The position numbers were made by a program, and so were the translations under genes. This document shows, piece by piece, positions 33,181-44,899 of a stretch of 64,000 bases of DNA. Numbering within the stretch: the first letter of the stretch is position 1; each line of letters starts with the position of its first letter. Under the pieces are notes generated by a model that ran no database searches, had not been told where the DNA came from, and worked only from the letters and a program-made list of their open reading frames with translations. Where the stretch lies: positions 72,513,665 through 72,577,664 of the forward strand of contig NC_084794.1 of the NCBI RefSeq assembly GCF_963169125.1, in the 5' to 3' direction. The DNA comes from Humulus lupulus. Lineage: Eukaryota; Streptophyta; Magnoliopsida; Rosales; Cannabaceae.

Positions 33181-33493
33181 TTTTGAACTTATAATCTTGG
33201 GATCTCCAGTCAACAAGGTTGGGTATCCACTATATTGACTTATTCATTTATGGGCTTGAGTGTCATCCCCTTCGATGATTTATCAACTAACTCTCTGTTT
33301 AACCATTTGGTTAGTGGATCTGCAATATTATGCTTTGAACTAACATAGTCAATAAAGATAATTCCAGTAGAGATTAGTTGTCTAATGGTATTGTGTCTTC
33401 GACATATATGTATTGACTTACCATTTTACATATTAATATGTGCTCTGCCAATTGCAGGTAGACTATCACAATGTATGCATATTGCAGGCACAG
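33181..33493 (-). pseudogene. Ty1/copia RNase H C-terminal fragment
   Basis: The minus strand encodes recognisable copia RNase H blocks: a CIHCDSLPAIG segment, then NGKSIHICRRHNTIRQL, DYVSSKHNIADPLTKWLNR and SKGMTLKPI. Stops occur within and after. The rest of pol is absent; at about 33493 the sequence switches to a plus-strand copia fragment. Confidence 0.75.
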
Positions 33494-34467
33494 GTTTCGC
33501 CCATCTTGGAGTCTAACGTGATAATTGAATCAAAAGCGGTTGAGTTCTTTGAGAACATGTCATGCAATGACAACAAGTTAAGAGAGCTAACTCAAACTAG
33601 AGAGTCTCAATAGAAGACTCCTAAAATGGTTGGTCAGCAACCTCAATTTCCTAGAAGGAGCCAAAGGGTCAAAGATTTGGGATCAAGTGAGAAGTGTTCT
33701 CAAATAGAGACACTATACCTTGTTCAAGGTGATAATGAGGAAGTTACTTTGCAATATCCAATAACACTTCAAATAGAAGATGATCCCAAAACTTTCAAAT
33801 AAGTAATGTCCCCAAGGGACTCCGCGCTTTGGAGGAGGCAATTAATGATGAAATGGACTCAATTATGTCAAACCACACTTGGGAATTGGTTGACCTTCCA
33901 AACAGGAGTAAAAATTGGGGTGCAAATGGGTATTTTGAAGGAAATATCATACCGATGGCACCATACAAACCCTTAAGGCTAGTTTAGTAGCCAAAGGATT
34001 CAAACAAAAGGAAGGAATAGATTACTTTGACACTTATGCACCAGTAGCAATAACTACTTCTATAATGTTGTTATTTGTCTTATCATCTATATCTAACATT
34101 TATGTTTACCAAATGGATGTCAAAACAGTGGGGGTCTCGAGGAGGAAGTCTATGTGGAACAACCGGAGGGTTTTGTTTTTCAAGGAAATGAACATAAAGT
34201 GTGTAGACTTGTCAAGTCATTATATTATGTGAAACAAGCTCCAAAACAATTGCATGAGAAGTTTGATAAAGTTGTTGTTTCTAATGGATTTAGACATAAC
34301 AATGCGGACAAGTGTTTGTACTCTAAGACTTGTGATGACTATGTCATATTAGTGTGTCTATGCGTAGATGATATGTTGATTTTGAGTAATGACATGAGAG
34401 GAATAATATAAATGAAGAGGTTTCTATCTTCTAACTTTAAAATGAAAGGCCTTGGAGAGGTGGATAC
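33494..34467 (+). pseudogene. Ty1/copia reverse transcriptase, N-terminal part (element G)
   Basis: Plus-strand Ty1/copia RT pieces in broken frames: RRSQRVKDL (linker before RT), [53 protein letters not shown], and the catalytic block as LVCLCVDDMLIL near 34360, where the family's Y-V-D-D is CVDD. The reading frame is cut at 34467, just after LGEVDT, by element C and resumes at 50263. Confidence 0.8.
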
Positions 34468-35437
34468 TGTTTACCGAGTTTTTCGGAAACTAGAATTATA
34501 AAAGATAAGAGAGCTTAAAAAGAAAGGATTTAGAAAATTCAAGCAACGTTTTTACGTGATTAGGGCATTAATGAGCCTTGGTCCACGAGTCAGTTGTATT
34601 AGAGCTTAGAGAGCTTTTGACAATGAAGTTTTCTGCAAGTTTGAGCAGAGTAATTGCTTACAAGAGAAAATATGGGATCCCCCTCTTCAATGCATCACTA
34701 TTAATATTTATAGGCAAGCGAGTACATTGGACTTGGGCCGGGCTAATCTGGGCCCAATAAGGGTATAAATATTATTTGCTCTCTGATGGAGGCTTAATAC
34801 AAAGGATTGAAATATAAAGCATATATTAACCAAGGCCCATTGGGCCAGCCCAAACATGATCACATTACAAGACTCGCGACAAACAGTTGCTTCAATCTGG
34901 GTGTTATGGGCTACGAGGAAGATTCGAGGGACAAGATCCGTCAATGTAGTGGCAGTGCAGTTTTGAACCAACGACGTACATTCCCGAGGTAGCCTCCTCT
35001 GCAGGTTACTTATGGGGACACAACTCCACGCTTCTTGGGATGATGTCAGTATCGGGGATACTTTATCACGCCAAACTTGGCCAACCGATCCAGGTCTGTT
35101 TACCAACGTCCCTCTTCATTTACCAAGGGTCCCGGTTCGTTTACCAGGACCCGGGTTCATCCACAGCGATCCCGGCTTAATCCCGGACTTGGGAACCACG
35201 ACCTCTTTTATTGAATCTCGGGAGACATCCCGGTACGCGATCCCGGGTTTATAGTTAATGCCCCCGCGATGGTCCTGGCTTATGCTTCCGGATGCCCTTT
35301 GGGCCTTACCGAGACTTGGACTGCCAATATCGTTTTCTCTTCGTCTACTAGGCCTGATATGGGCTTTATCTCCCTGGAAGGCGACCCATAAAATTAGAGT
35401 GTGGATCCGTACATTTTGGGAAGAAATGGGGATAACA
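34468..35437 (-). repeat. 3' LTR of element C (left copy)
   Basis: 970 bp. It aligns end to end with the right copy at 49299-50257 and has 11 extra bases near 35280-35300. The minus-strand TATA box (CCTATAAATATTAA) lies at about 34713-34700. An open frame of 132 codons at 35106-34708 exists in both LTRs but has accumulated replacement changes. Confidence 0.92.
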
Positions 35438-35450
35438 ATTACCCCCCAAG
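35438..35450 (-). promoter_or_regulatory. Terminal polypurine tract of element C
   Basis: On the minus strand CTTGGGGGGTAAT directly precedes the 3' LTR. It is nearly identical to the terminal tract of element B. Confidence 0.8.
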
Positions 35451-36052
35451 CCTTCATCCATGCCTGCGCGGTGGAGGCTTGATGCCCTCCCAGACCAGCT
35501 CAGTACATCCCGGTTCATTTCTGAGGCGACGGGTCCGCTGATGGGGGGCATTGCTTGCTGAACGATCATGGAGTGAACGCCTGTTTCAATGTCCCAGGCC
35601 GAATCCAAAAAGCTTGGTCCGTTTACTAGAATCCAGGTTTGTTTACCAGAGCCCTGGTTCATTTACTTCAGGGATGCCTCCCGTTCGCTATGCTTCATCG
35701 TGATGTGCGTACATGTCCTCTTGTGATTGGCGCATCGATGACACTCGAATTTTAAGGGTCAGAAAACATTCTATTGGTTGCTGTGTTGGCAGTCATGCGT
35801 CAGCGCGACTTCTGAAGTGTCCCATCCGCATGGACGACCCTTTTATTACCTTTGCGTTAAAGGGGACCATTGGATGGGATGACCTTTGAGATGCTCTCCC
35901 CCTGGGCCGTTGGATCAGGGCTGCGCGGATCACACCTTTGGGTAACCATGATCAGTACTCGAGTAGGCCAATTAATGTCCCTGCACGATCCAAGACCATC
36001 CGATGGGTGGGATCACGCCGAATCGTTAGATAAAAAACAACCTCTCGGTTCT
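35451..36052. other. Spacer between antisense gene and 3' LTR in element C
   Basis: No coding sequence. Phrases such as GGTTCATTTAC and GTTTACCAG recur here (about 35512, 35620-35665) and in the adjoining LTR (about 35095-35155). The region therefore probably arose partly from LTR-like duplications. It would contain the upstream promoter of the antisense gene. Confidence 0.45.
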
Positions 36053-36060
36053 TATAAATA
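36053..36060 (+). promoter_or_regulatory. TATA box of the antisense gene in element C
   Basis: TATAAATA on the plus strand, 678 bp before the start codon at 36731. A leader exon, a donor (CTA|GTAAGT, GT at 36332) and an acceptor (TTCTCAG ending 36720) follow. This gives a leader intron of 389 bp that ends 10 bases before the ATG. Confidence 0.5.
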
Positions 36061-36730
36061 CCCTTAGATTCCCATTTAAAATTTTTATACTTTCAACACG
36101 AAATCGCACAAGGGACCTTTTATGTCCGAGCTCGCAACGACATTCACCATCAACTACTTCGCCTTCGCCGTCACTTATTTCCAACGTGCCTAATCTCTGC
36201 GCCTTTGCCTGAACGGATGACCTTGACTTGTCCAATAGATGAACTTTTGCGTCGCCTCCACCTATTCAAAACGGTGATTCTATCGTCACTGTCGCCGGAC
36301 ATACGCCATTCTTCACGACCAGTCCTTTCTAGTAAGTTTTCCTAACTTTTGCTTTTATTTTCTCGCGTTTATCATATCGTCCTACTGTTTTTATAACTGT
36401 AAGGTTGCTAGAGCCATTGCCTCTGTTTGGGGTGGCTCTGGGTGCGTTAGAGTATGCGAGGAAAAAGTTGTTTAGGCTATCCCAGATCTTCTCAGGTTCG
36501 GGTTGTCCCAAGACAAATGGCAATAGGCCAGCTTAGGAAAAATTTAGCAAGAACCCTTCCTGTTTGTTCCCAATCAGGAACTTGCGGATCCTTGGTGATC
36601 CCGGATCTGATCTGGAGGGATCTCTTCCAAGTAGTTCGTCGGAGAGCCCCCGTACCTTAACCGACCTTTTTGGGTTTTGGTGCTGACTGCTTGGTTTGTT
36701 TTGCTTCCTTTTGTTCTCAGATCATCATCT

Positions 36731-39618
36731 ATGACTTCCGACGTCACCATCCATTCAGAGGAACACATTCAAACAACCTTTTTCACATTGTTTGGACATA
36801 AGGCTCCCAGTGGCAACATATGGGAAATGGACGGGATGAAGAACTTATTTCAGAACTATCGAATGTTGTACGCCCTGGAGAAACATTTGGGCGTGGAGTC
36901 GACTCCCGAGTTTTTTTACAACCGTCTAGCTAGAAAAGAAGAAAAATCTCACACTGCCACGGGCGAATTTGGATCCTGGAGCGTTGGCCACATCTGCGCG
37001 GGAGCCACTCTCCCATTTCACGACTACTTCGCGCAATTCCTCAAATTTGTGGGGATTGCGTCGTTCCAGATCTTGCCCCAAGCTTACCGACTGCTTGTGG
37101 GATGGCGCATATTCTACGCAGCGAAGGAAATTCCAAAGTCGACCCCCGCTGAGGTGATGTACTTCTATAAGCTGGAGCCGCAACTTAATGTCAAGGACAA
37201 GACCCTAGACGATTTCTATAGATTGAAGCCTCATGGCAACTACGCTACTCCCACCAGCACATGGAAGCACCCCCTATATGTCAGACACTACTGGTTCATG
37301 ACATATGGGTTTCTTTTGGATAAGAACCCCACGTTGACGTTGGACTTCCAGCGAGTGGGTAAGTAGCTTCCCGTTTCCTAGTTTAACTTTGTTTCACTTT
37401 TTATTTCCCGTTTCCAACTTGCTACCCTGGATGACAGGACCTTATGCCCAGACTCCCCTCACCCAGTCGATCCTGGATCAGAAAAAGTTATATTCCACGC
37501 TAAGCGCGGAGGACCTGGACGTAGGGTCTACGTTAACACCGAGAACCTTCGAGTGGTCGGGATGTTGGCCAACCAGACGATCAGGGCCCCTAGTCTCCGG
37601 GGGATACAATGCGAGAAAGATCCAGCCTTGAGGGAGGAGCTGGCCCTCGAGCACATCAAGGCTATGGAAGTCGTGGCCCTGGCAGATGCGGAAAAAAGGA
37701 AGAGGGACCAGGCTCAACAAAGGGAGAGTGCCACCTCCGAGGAGCTGGAGGCCCTTTTCGACGAGGCCCAACCAAACATGGGGACTCCCAGTGTTAGTGT
37801 ATTAGGGCGAGGTAATTCACCTTTGCTTTTGACTTATGCTCCCCGTGTTGGGGACTTAGTTAGGGATATACTAATTTATCGAGGCCCCCTGTTCAGGGCT
37901 GATGGAGAAACGAGACCTTCATCTCTCATCCCTGTAGATCCGAAAACTCTCATGTACTCGTCCGGGTTCCTTCAGTATGGGAACTTCCTGGATCCAGATG
38001 ACATGGGAGACCGAGTTCATTCCTTCGCCTTACGAGAATTAAGTCAAGTCCAAGTTCTAGGCAGGGTTTCATCTCGGAGTACTTTTAACTTTGTTTTTAC
38101 TCACTTATCCTGGCTTGTTTATTTTGCTAATTCCCGTTCTGTTTATCCATTTTAGAAGAATCTGACATGTCCAATCCAGTGGAGAAGATGAAGCAGGCCC
38201 TTGAGGCTTGGGCTGCCAAGGCCAGGGCTTTGGCTAAGAAAGCTGCTAAAGGTGCACTCAAACCGAAGATGATGGACGTGATCCTTGGGGGTTCGGTGCC
38301 GGAGCTGAACTCTGTCGGCGAGGCCTCAGTCGTGGTCCCTATCACGACAGTTCACGCTAAAGCTTTCCTGCATCTCCCTGCTCATCCTCTGGTAATCGAC
38401 CTGGAGCAAGAACCACTAGTGGGTCGGGGATCTGGGAAGAGAACCGCGGACTCGGGCGCGGGTGAGTCCGCAAAGAGGGCCAAGACCAAAGATGCTCGCT
38501 TGGTCGAGGAGTCCTCTGGGGAAAGTCAACTCGCCGCCCAGGAACTTCCGGAAGTGCCCGTGCTTCCCATCCATCCGGCTTTTCCCTAAGAGGGAGAGGC
38601 AATCTTGTAGGAGGAGCGGTCCAATATGGTGTCCCAGACGTGGGAGAATGGTCGAAAGAAGAGGGAGGAGGTTTACCAGGCCTTGACGGTTCGTTGTAAG
38701 GTCGAGTTCTTAGAGCGCCCGACAACCTTTAGTGCTTCCCAGTCGATCATGGCCTGACTTGTTGCTGAGACTGGGTTTCATCCCAAACTAGGGCAGGACA
38801 CGACTCCATTCGTCGCGAACTTGTTGGAGCAGGTTGGGGCTACTATGTCCAACCTACAGTTGAAGCGGTATGCCACTATAGCCAACCAGGACGCGTTATT
38901 CATTTCCCAGGCGATCCGCCTTCAGGCCACCGCTGTAAGTTATCCATTTACACCTCATTTTTCTTCCTGTATTTTTAGTTCTTCAGATTTTTCTAACTTC
39001 AATTTGTTCCAGGAAGCTTTACTGGCCCATCGGAATGCTGACTTGGTGGCCGAGATGGCGATGAAAATGGAGATGGGCCAATTGGGGCTAGAGGCGGCCG
39101 TGAACCAGCGGGAAGCCGCTAAGGAATCCCTGGTCAAGGAGGTGGCTCAGGGCAAAGTGGACCGCGAAGAGGCTGCCCGGACTCGTTTTCAACTCGAAGA
39201 TACTTTGTCTTGGAGAGAAGCCGAGAATAGAAAGCTGGTGGCTGATTTGGGGGCGGAGCTTCTCCGAGTTAAGGCTCAGTTGGAGGCAGCCGAAGCCCAG
39301 TCTATCCAGGATCGAGAGAGGACCACCAGTCTTGAGTCTCAGATCCAGGCGTTGGACAATCTGCTTCAAGTGGAGCTGAAAGCGCACGGGGAGACCCGTC
39401 AAGAGAAAGAACAAGCGGATGCCTTGCTGGAGGCTACCTTCGACGAGGCCATCTACATGGCCTGGCTCCAAGACAAAAACATGAACCTCCTGCTTTACCC
39501 CGATCCTGCCGCAAAAAGAGTCGAGTTTGAGGCCAAGGAGAAGGCTGGCGTGGAGCCCTTGAATGAGGAAGAGGCAGATGGAGCTAACCTGGAGGCATCA
39601 GGGCACGACGAAGCCTAG
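36731..39618 (+). pseudogene. Decayed antisense gene of element C; Transposase_28-like protein
   Basis: On the plus strand, antisense to gag-pol. Exon 1 (36731-37358) encodes the family domain: GHICAGATLPFHDYF, FQILPQAYRLLVGWRIFY and TPAEVMYFYKL. It joins across a 79-bp GT...AG intron to 37438. A frameshift lies near 37515-37525; then comes an acidic coiled segment (37553-37790), a probable further intron, and a Lys/Ala-rich exon from 38156 ending at a stop near 38587. More stops follow near 38755. A 78-bp intron (38935-39012) leads to the last exon (39013-39618), a long coiled coil. The layout (domain first, coiled coil last) equals that of the intact gene in element B. It was once an accessory protein of the retrotransposon and is now broken. 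Confidence 0.75.
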
Positions 39619-39805
39619 GCCTGGGTCTTTTACTTGTGTTTCTTTCTCTTCTTTTTTTGTAACACTTTTATGGACGCGGTTGTGTCTGAGACAATTTTTA
39701 TACTCGTATTTATTTGTTTCTTGCACAAGGTTTTCTTGTTTCCATTCGTTGAGCTTTCACTAAGTGTTTTACCACCATGCATGAATGAATCAAATGTTTG
39801 GTCCC

Positions 39806-40230
39806 GGTTCCAACGGCCAGGGCCATTGGGGAAAAGTTGTAGAAAACGTTTCTCTTCTGGTGACCCGTGTTCAAATCCTTATGGCCTGGAGTGAGTTATC
39901 CTGATTTTTACGATATGGGCTCCAACGGCCTGGACCATCAGAGATCTCTTTTTAGGTTTCAATTTATTAACTTGCTTTAACCCTGTTGTTCAGGTTCCAA
40001 TGCCCTGGGCCATTAGGGAGTTGATAATTATCACTAAATTTATTTGTCCCGATTCTAGTGTTCAAGTTTTGATGGTCTGGACCATCAGGGATTAGTTGAT
40101 TAGCTTATTTTGAAACATGGGTTAGGTTCCCGCAGCCTAAGCCGTTTATAAGACTAATTTTAGACAACTTTTACCTGGGACTCACGCTCCAATGGTCCTG
40201 AGCTATTGTAGAGAAGACGTGGACGTGTAT
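39806..40230. repeat. Irregular array of GGTTCCAACGGCCTGGACCAT units
   Basis: About five or six imperfect copies, near 39806, 39918, 39993, 40063, 40123 and 40184. Each has a GGCC/GGACCAT palindromic core and the spacing is 60-112 bp. It lies in the spacer between the antisense gene and pol of element C. Confidence 0.6.
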
Positions 40231-40280
40231 TTGTTTATTTGGGACCACGCTTGGTCAACCGATTTTTAGGTATTTTATAT

Positions 40281-40720
40281 CCCCGGACCATGCATGTCCG
40301 GGTTAGGATTAGGGCTGGCCCGCATGTCCTACTGGATATTATACCTCTGGGCCATGTATGTCTGAGCCAGGATTAGGCCTGAGCCTTAAGTCCTATTGAG
40401 TTTGTACTTCTGGACCATGTATGTCTGGGTCGGGACTAGGCCTGAGCCTTGCGTCCCACTTAGTTTGTACCCCCCGGACCATGGAGATCTGGGTGGGACT
40501 AGGCATTGGCCTTGCGTCCTTTTGGGCTTGTATCCCCCGGACCTTGTCGGTTAAGGTTGAGACTAGGCGTTAGCCTTGCATCCTTTTGGGCTTGCAGCCC
40601 CCAGACTTTTTTGGTCCAGGTTGGGACTAGGCGTTAGCCTTATGTCCTTTTGGGCTTGCACCCCCCAGACCTTGTCAGTCCAGGTTGGGACTAGGCGTTA
40701 GCCTTGCGTCCTTTCGTTAG
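40281..40720. repeat. Tandem array of seven 64-bp units
   Basis: Units start with CCGGACC or CCAGACC near 40281, 40346, 40410, 40474, 40537, 40601 and 40665, and each contains GGACTAGGCNTTAGCCTTGCGTCC-like sequence. The last three are most alike. Such arrays in the region downstream of pol are known in Tat/Ogre elements as sources of satellite DNA. Confidence 0.85.
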
Positions 40721-40820
40721 GAGTTGGGCTTCCATTGCTATCCGTATGTACGGTTCGAACCAAGAGCATTTAGCTTCCTGTTTTGTTTTTGTTCTCGGAC
40801 TTGCTCGTATGAATGGATAT

Positions 40821-40840
40821 ATCCCCCCCCCCCCCAAGTG
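40821..40840 (-). promoter_or_regulatory. Internal polypurine-tract-like motif with G13 (element C)
   Basis: On the minus strand CACTTG runs into a run of 13 G in total, between integrase and the repeat arrays. It corresponds in place to the internal CTTGGGGGG motifs of elements B (325-339) and E (63980-63994). Confidence 0.45.
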
Positions 40841-41083
40841 AGCAAGGACTGGTCATGGGTCACTTGTTTATGGAGACAGATGAGAACTTGCATTGTTTCA
40901 CAATATATTTTTTCATATATGATGTTTTGAACACATCATTTTTATTATTCATGAGATCGCCCTGGGGCGTACATTGTTTACAAGGAAAATTAAAAGCCGA
41001 AACGTGCTCTCCTGACTACTGATAGTACTTGCAGAGATGTTCTGCATTCTAGGCCCTTGGGACTTTAGTCCCGTAGAGTCGCC

Positions 41084-42154
41084 TTAAGCGGTATGTTCCC
41101 GGACATATTTCATGTTGGATTTTGTATGGTCCTTCCCAGTTTGGGCCCAGAATCCCACTCCTAGATCTTGGGTTGCAAGGAAGACTCTCCTTAGGACTAG
41201 GTCGCTGGTTTCAAACCTTCGGCTCTTTACTTTCGAATTAAAATGGCGAGCGATCTTGCCTCGATACAACTTCAACTGAACTTGAGATTCTTCCTGGATC
41301 TCTTCAATAAGATCCAAGGATCCCTGGAGTAAGGCGTAGTTCTGAGCGGGCTCATACGTGTCCCTCCTGTGAGATAGGACAGCTGTTTCCACCGAGATGA
41401 TGGCTTTGCACCCGTATACCATGGAGTAAGGAGTGTTTCCGGTAGATGTTCGGTTGGTGGTCCGGTATGCCCATAGTATGTGGGGCAACTCCTCTGGCCA
41501 TTTGCTCTTGCAGGCTTGAAGCTTTTTCTTTAACGTCCCCTTCAAGATTTTGTTGACGACCTCTGTTTGCCCGTTTGCTTGAGGCCTGGTGACCGCGGAG
41601 AAGCTTTTGATGATGCCATGTCTTTCATAGAAGTCTGTGAAGTGGATGCTGTCAAATTGCTTCCCGTTGTCGGACACGATCTTGTAGGGGAGACCGTACC
41701 AGCACACGATGTTATTGATGACAAAGTTTAAGGCCTTCTTTGAGGTGATGGTGTTCATGGGTTCCGCTTCGACCCACTTGGTGTAGTAGTCGACGGCCAC
41801 GATTGCATACTTCACTCCACCTTTTCCGGTCGGGAGCAATCCTACTAGGTCAATTCCCCATACCGTGAAAGGCCAGGGACTCATCATCAGAGTTATTTTC
41901 GTTGGAGGGGCTCACGGGATCTTCGCGTACCTTTGGCATTGTTCGTACTTGCGGACATAATCAACACAGTCTTTCTTCATGGTTGGCCAGAAATATCCTT
42001 GGCACAAGATTTTCTTGGACAAGTTTAGTCTGGCTGTATGATCTCTGCAGAAGCCTTCATGCACCTCGTGCATGATTGCACTCATTTCGGTCCCGAACAC
42101 GCATCGGAGGTATGGCATGGATAGCCCTCTACGATAGAGTTTTCCTTCCATCAT
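41084..42154 (-). pseudogene. Element C integrase
   Basis: The H2C2 zinc-binding segment (42154-41912) has HEVHEGF, but the first cysteine of the C-x2-C pair reads Tyr (RKYEQCQRY) and a stop follows. The core, 41887-41084, is open for 267 codons. It retains all three catalytic residues: WGIDLVG, VSDNGKQF and GQTEVVNK. The C-terminal part keeps RRFETSDLVLRRV but ends early in a shifted frame. It would insert the cDNA of the element. The core is intact, the flanks are damaged. Confidence 0.8.
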
Positions 42155-42278
42155 GACGTATCTATGGACCTGGTATTGAAGCTTCCTCCCTGTCCGTGGG
42201 CAACCCCCTGGTTGTTAGGTATTGGATGATGGGTCCCATCTAGGACGTGGAGTAGGCTATAGCGTTGATCGTGGAGGC

Positions 42279-43980
42279 TTAAATACTTGGTGCAGGGAGA
42301 TGCTTAATCGTCACCAGCCCGAAAAGTTCTGCCTCAGCATCCGTGGCCAATTTTGCCAACGTGTCTGCAAACACGTTTTGTTCCCTAGGGATCTGACGGA
42401 TGGAGTGCTTCTTGAAAGTTTGAAGTATCTCTTGCGCCCGTGTCACATAAGCTGCCATCTTCTCCCCTTTCGTTTGGTATTCTCCCAAGATTTGTCTGAC
42501 AACCAATTAGGAGTCGCTATAGATCTTAAGGCTTGCGGCCCCTACTTCCTGGGCCAGGCGCTGTCCGGCTAACATGGCCTCGTGCTTGGCCTTGTTGTTC
42601 AAAGCCTTGAACTAGAAACGCATGGCGCTTTGCAACTGGTGTCCCTATGGTGACACTAGGATGACTCCGGCTCCGGCTCCATTTTCATTTGAGGCTCCAT
42701 CTACGAAAACCCTCCACAAGGGTGCCGTGGGATCAGCGGGATCGTCTTCTTCAATGATCCTAGAGCATTCCACGATGAAGTCGGCCATGGCATGCCCCTT
42801 TATTGATATTCGAGGGACATACGCAATGTCAAACTGACTCAGTTCCATGGCCCATTTCAAGAGCCTTCCCGATGATTCAGGTTTTTGCAACACTTTTCCT
42901 AAAGGATGGTTGGTCAGAAATCTTATGGCATGGGCTTGAAAATAAGGCCTAAGTTTCTGGGATGCGATTAGTAGGCAAAATGTCAACTTTTCGATAAGTG
43001 GGTATCGTGATTCTGCACCTAATAGCCTTTTTCTTACATAATAGAACGGGAGCTGGGCCTTCCCGTCTTCCTGTACTAGTGTGGCACTGATGGCATGTTC
43101 GGTCACGTCCAAATAGAGGTACAACGGTTCTCCCTCCACCGGTTTCGCTAAAATTGGGGATCGGGCCAGATGTTCTTTTAGTCTTTGGAAAGCCTCTTCG
43201 CATTCAGCCGACCATTCGAACCTTTGGCTTCCCTGAAGGATGTTGAAGAACGGGATGCACTTGTTTGTGGCCTTTGAGACAAAACAGCTCAACGCGGCTA
43301 TCCGCCCAGTCAAGCTCTGAACATCTTTGTGCTCCGTGGTGAGGGCATGTCAATCAGTGCTTTGATTATGTCTGGATTGGCCTCTATTCCCTGGCAGCTT
43401 ACTATGAATCCCAGGAACTTCCCGGATGCCACACCAAAGGTGCATTTTTTCGGTATTCAACTTCATCCCATACCTCAGAATGATTGCGAAGGCTTCGGCC
43501 AGATCATCAGCGTGTGCTCCGGAGGTCTTGGACTTGACCAACATATCGTCGATGTAGATCTCCATGTTCCTTCCTAGCTAGGCTCGGAACGTTCTATTGA
43601 CGAGTCACTGATATGTGGCTCCGACATTTTTGTGTCCAAAGGGCATGACGATGTAACAGTACACCCCTTGTCGGTTTGGAAGCTGCTATGTTCCTGGTCC
43701 GCTACATTCATAGAGATCTGGTTGTAGCCTGAATAGGCATCCATAAAGCTCAAGATTTCATAGCCGGATGTTGCATCCACCATCTGATCGATCCGAGGGA
43801 GCGGGAAGCAATCTTTAGGACAAGCTTTATTGAGATCCATGAAGTCGATGCGTATTCTCCAAGTCTCGTTCAGCTTAGGCACCAGTACTGGATTGGCTAG
43901 CCACACGGGATATAAAGCTTCTCAGATGAAGTTGAACGAGTATAACTTTTCAACTTCCAGCTTGAGAGCTTCTGCTCTTT
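42279..43980 (-). pseudogene. Element C reverse transcriptase and two RNase H domains
   Basis: RT fragments: NPVLVPK, DLNKACPKDCFPLPRIDQMVDATSGY and FMDAYSGYNQI (43906-43700). A frameshift near 43660 follows, then IYIDDMLVKSKT (43560), which keeps the YxDD pair. RNase H (43313 to about 42760) has a conserved RKRLLGAESRYPLIEKL block. The second, Tat-type RNase H follows, with VFVDGASNENGAGAG near 42690 in the same frame. It continues after stops to LVVRQILGEYQTKGEKMAAYV and PREQNVFADTLAKLAT (42506-42290). The stops make it non-functional. Confidence 0.8.
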
Positions 43981-44005
43981 CCGCCCCTAGGGGTCTCCGT
44001 TTCTA

Positions 44006-44851
44006 CTAGACTAGGGTCGTGTCCTTGTCGATATTTAAGGCATGGCATATGATATTGCGGTCGATCCCGGTCATATCTGAATGAGACCAGGGCAGGGCAT
44101 CCTGGTTCTCTTTCACCTGGGCGATGATGGCGGCTCGGACCTTTGCACTTAGGTTCTTCCTGACTTGGATTACCTTGGTCGGGTCGGTGTTGCTGATGCA
44201 CACCTCTTCAATTTCCTCCATGGGCTCTAGTATGCGATCCTCCCCTATCTGCGGGTCCTGCTCGTCTTCTTCCCGGACAATCCTTCTTGCCGGAGGAGGA
44301 GGCGGAACTAGATTGGCGTTTTCCTCCTCAAGAGGTTCTTCGCGGACCATGTAAACAGTTCGGGTAGATACGTGGTAATATTTCCGGGCGCTCTTCTGAT
44401 CTCCCCGGACTGTTCTTACCCCTCCGTTGTCGCAGGGGAAGTTCATGCAGAGGTGGCAGATGGAGGTGATAGCCTCGAAGTCAACCAGTGCGGGTCGATC
44501 GAAGATGATGTTGTACGCGGTGGGACAATCCACCACTACAAATGTACAAAATTTGAACGAGCCTTGGATCTCGTTCCCCAGTGTTACGGGCAACTGGATT
44601 TTTCCCGTCGGGAGTATCGAATCTCCATTGAAACTGTAGATCTGGGTTGGGCATGAGGCCAGATCTTCCTCAGTCAAGCCAATTACGATGAAGGTTGGCT
44701 TGAACAAGATGTTGACGGAGCTCCCGTCGTCCACCAACACTCGGGACACCATCTTGTTAGCTATCTGGGCATCAATGACCAGAGGATCATGATGCGGGAA
44801 ATGGACGTTGCAGGTGTCGTCTTCCATGAATGTGATGGGGAGGTTCATCAA
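44006..44851 (-). pseudogene. Element C protease region
   Basis: Open for 281 codons. The active-site block RVLVDDGSSVNILF lies near 44740. It is followed by PTAYNIIFDRPAL, then a Pro/Glu-rich linker and the DALPWSHSDMTGID block that leads into RT. The protease would process Gag-Pol. The frame stops at 44006 just before RT, where an in-frame stop and frame change lie. Confidence 0.75.
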
Positions 44852-44899
44852 CTTCGGGCGTTAAGCCAGTGCTTGGACCAAGGTGCATACCTCTTGGTC

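Noticed and set aside
34708..35106. 132-codon minus-strand frame present in both LTRs of element C (also 49539-49937)
   Set aside because: The two copies differ at about 15 of 132 residues while DNA differs by about 6%, so replacement changes are not avoided. It overlaps promoter and U3/R sequence and has no recognisable domain.
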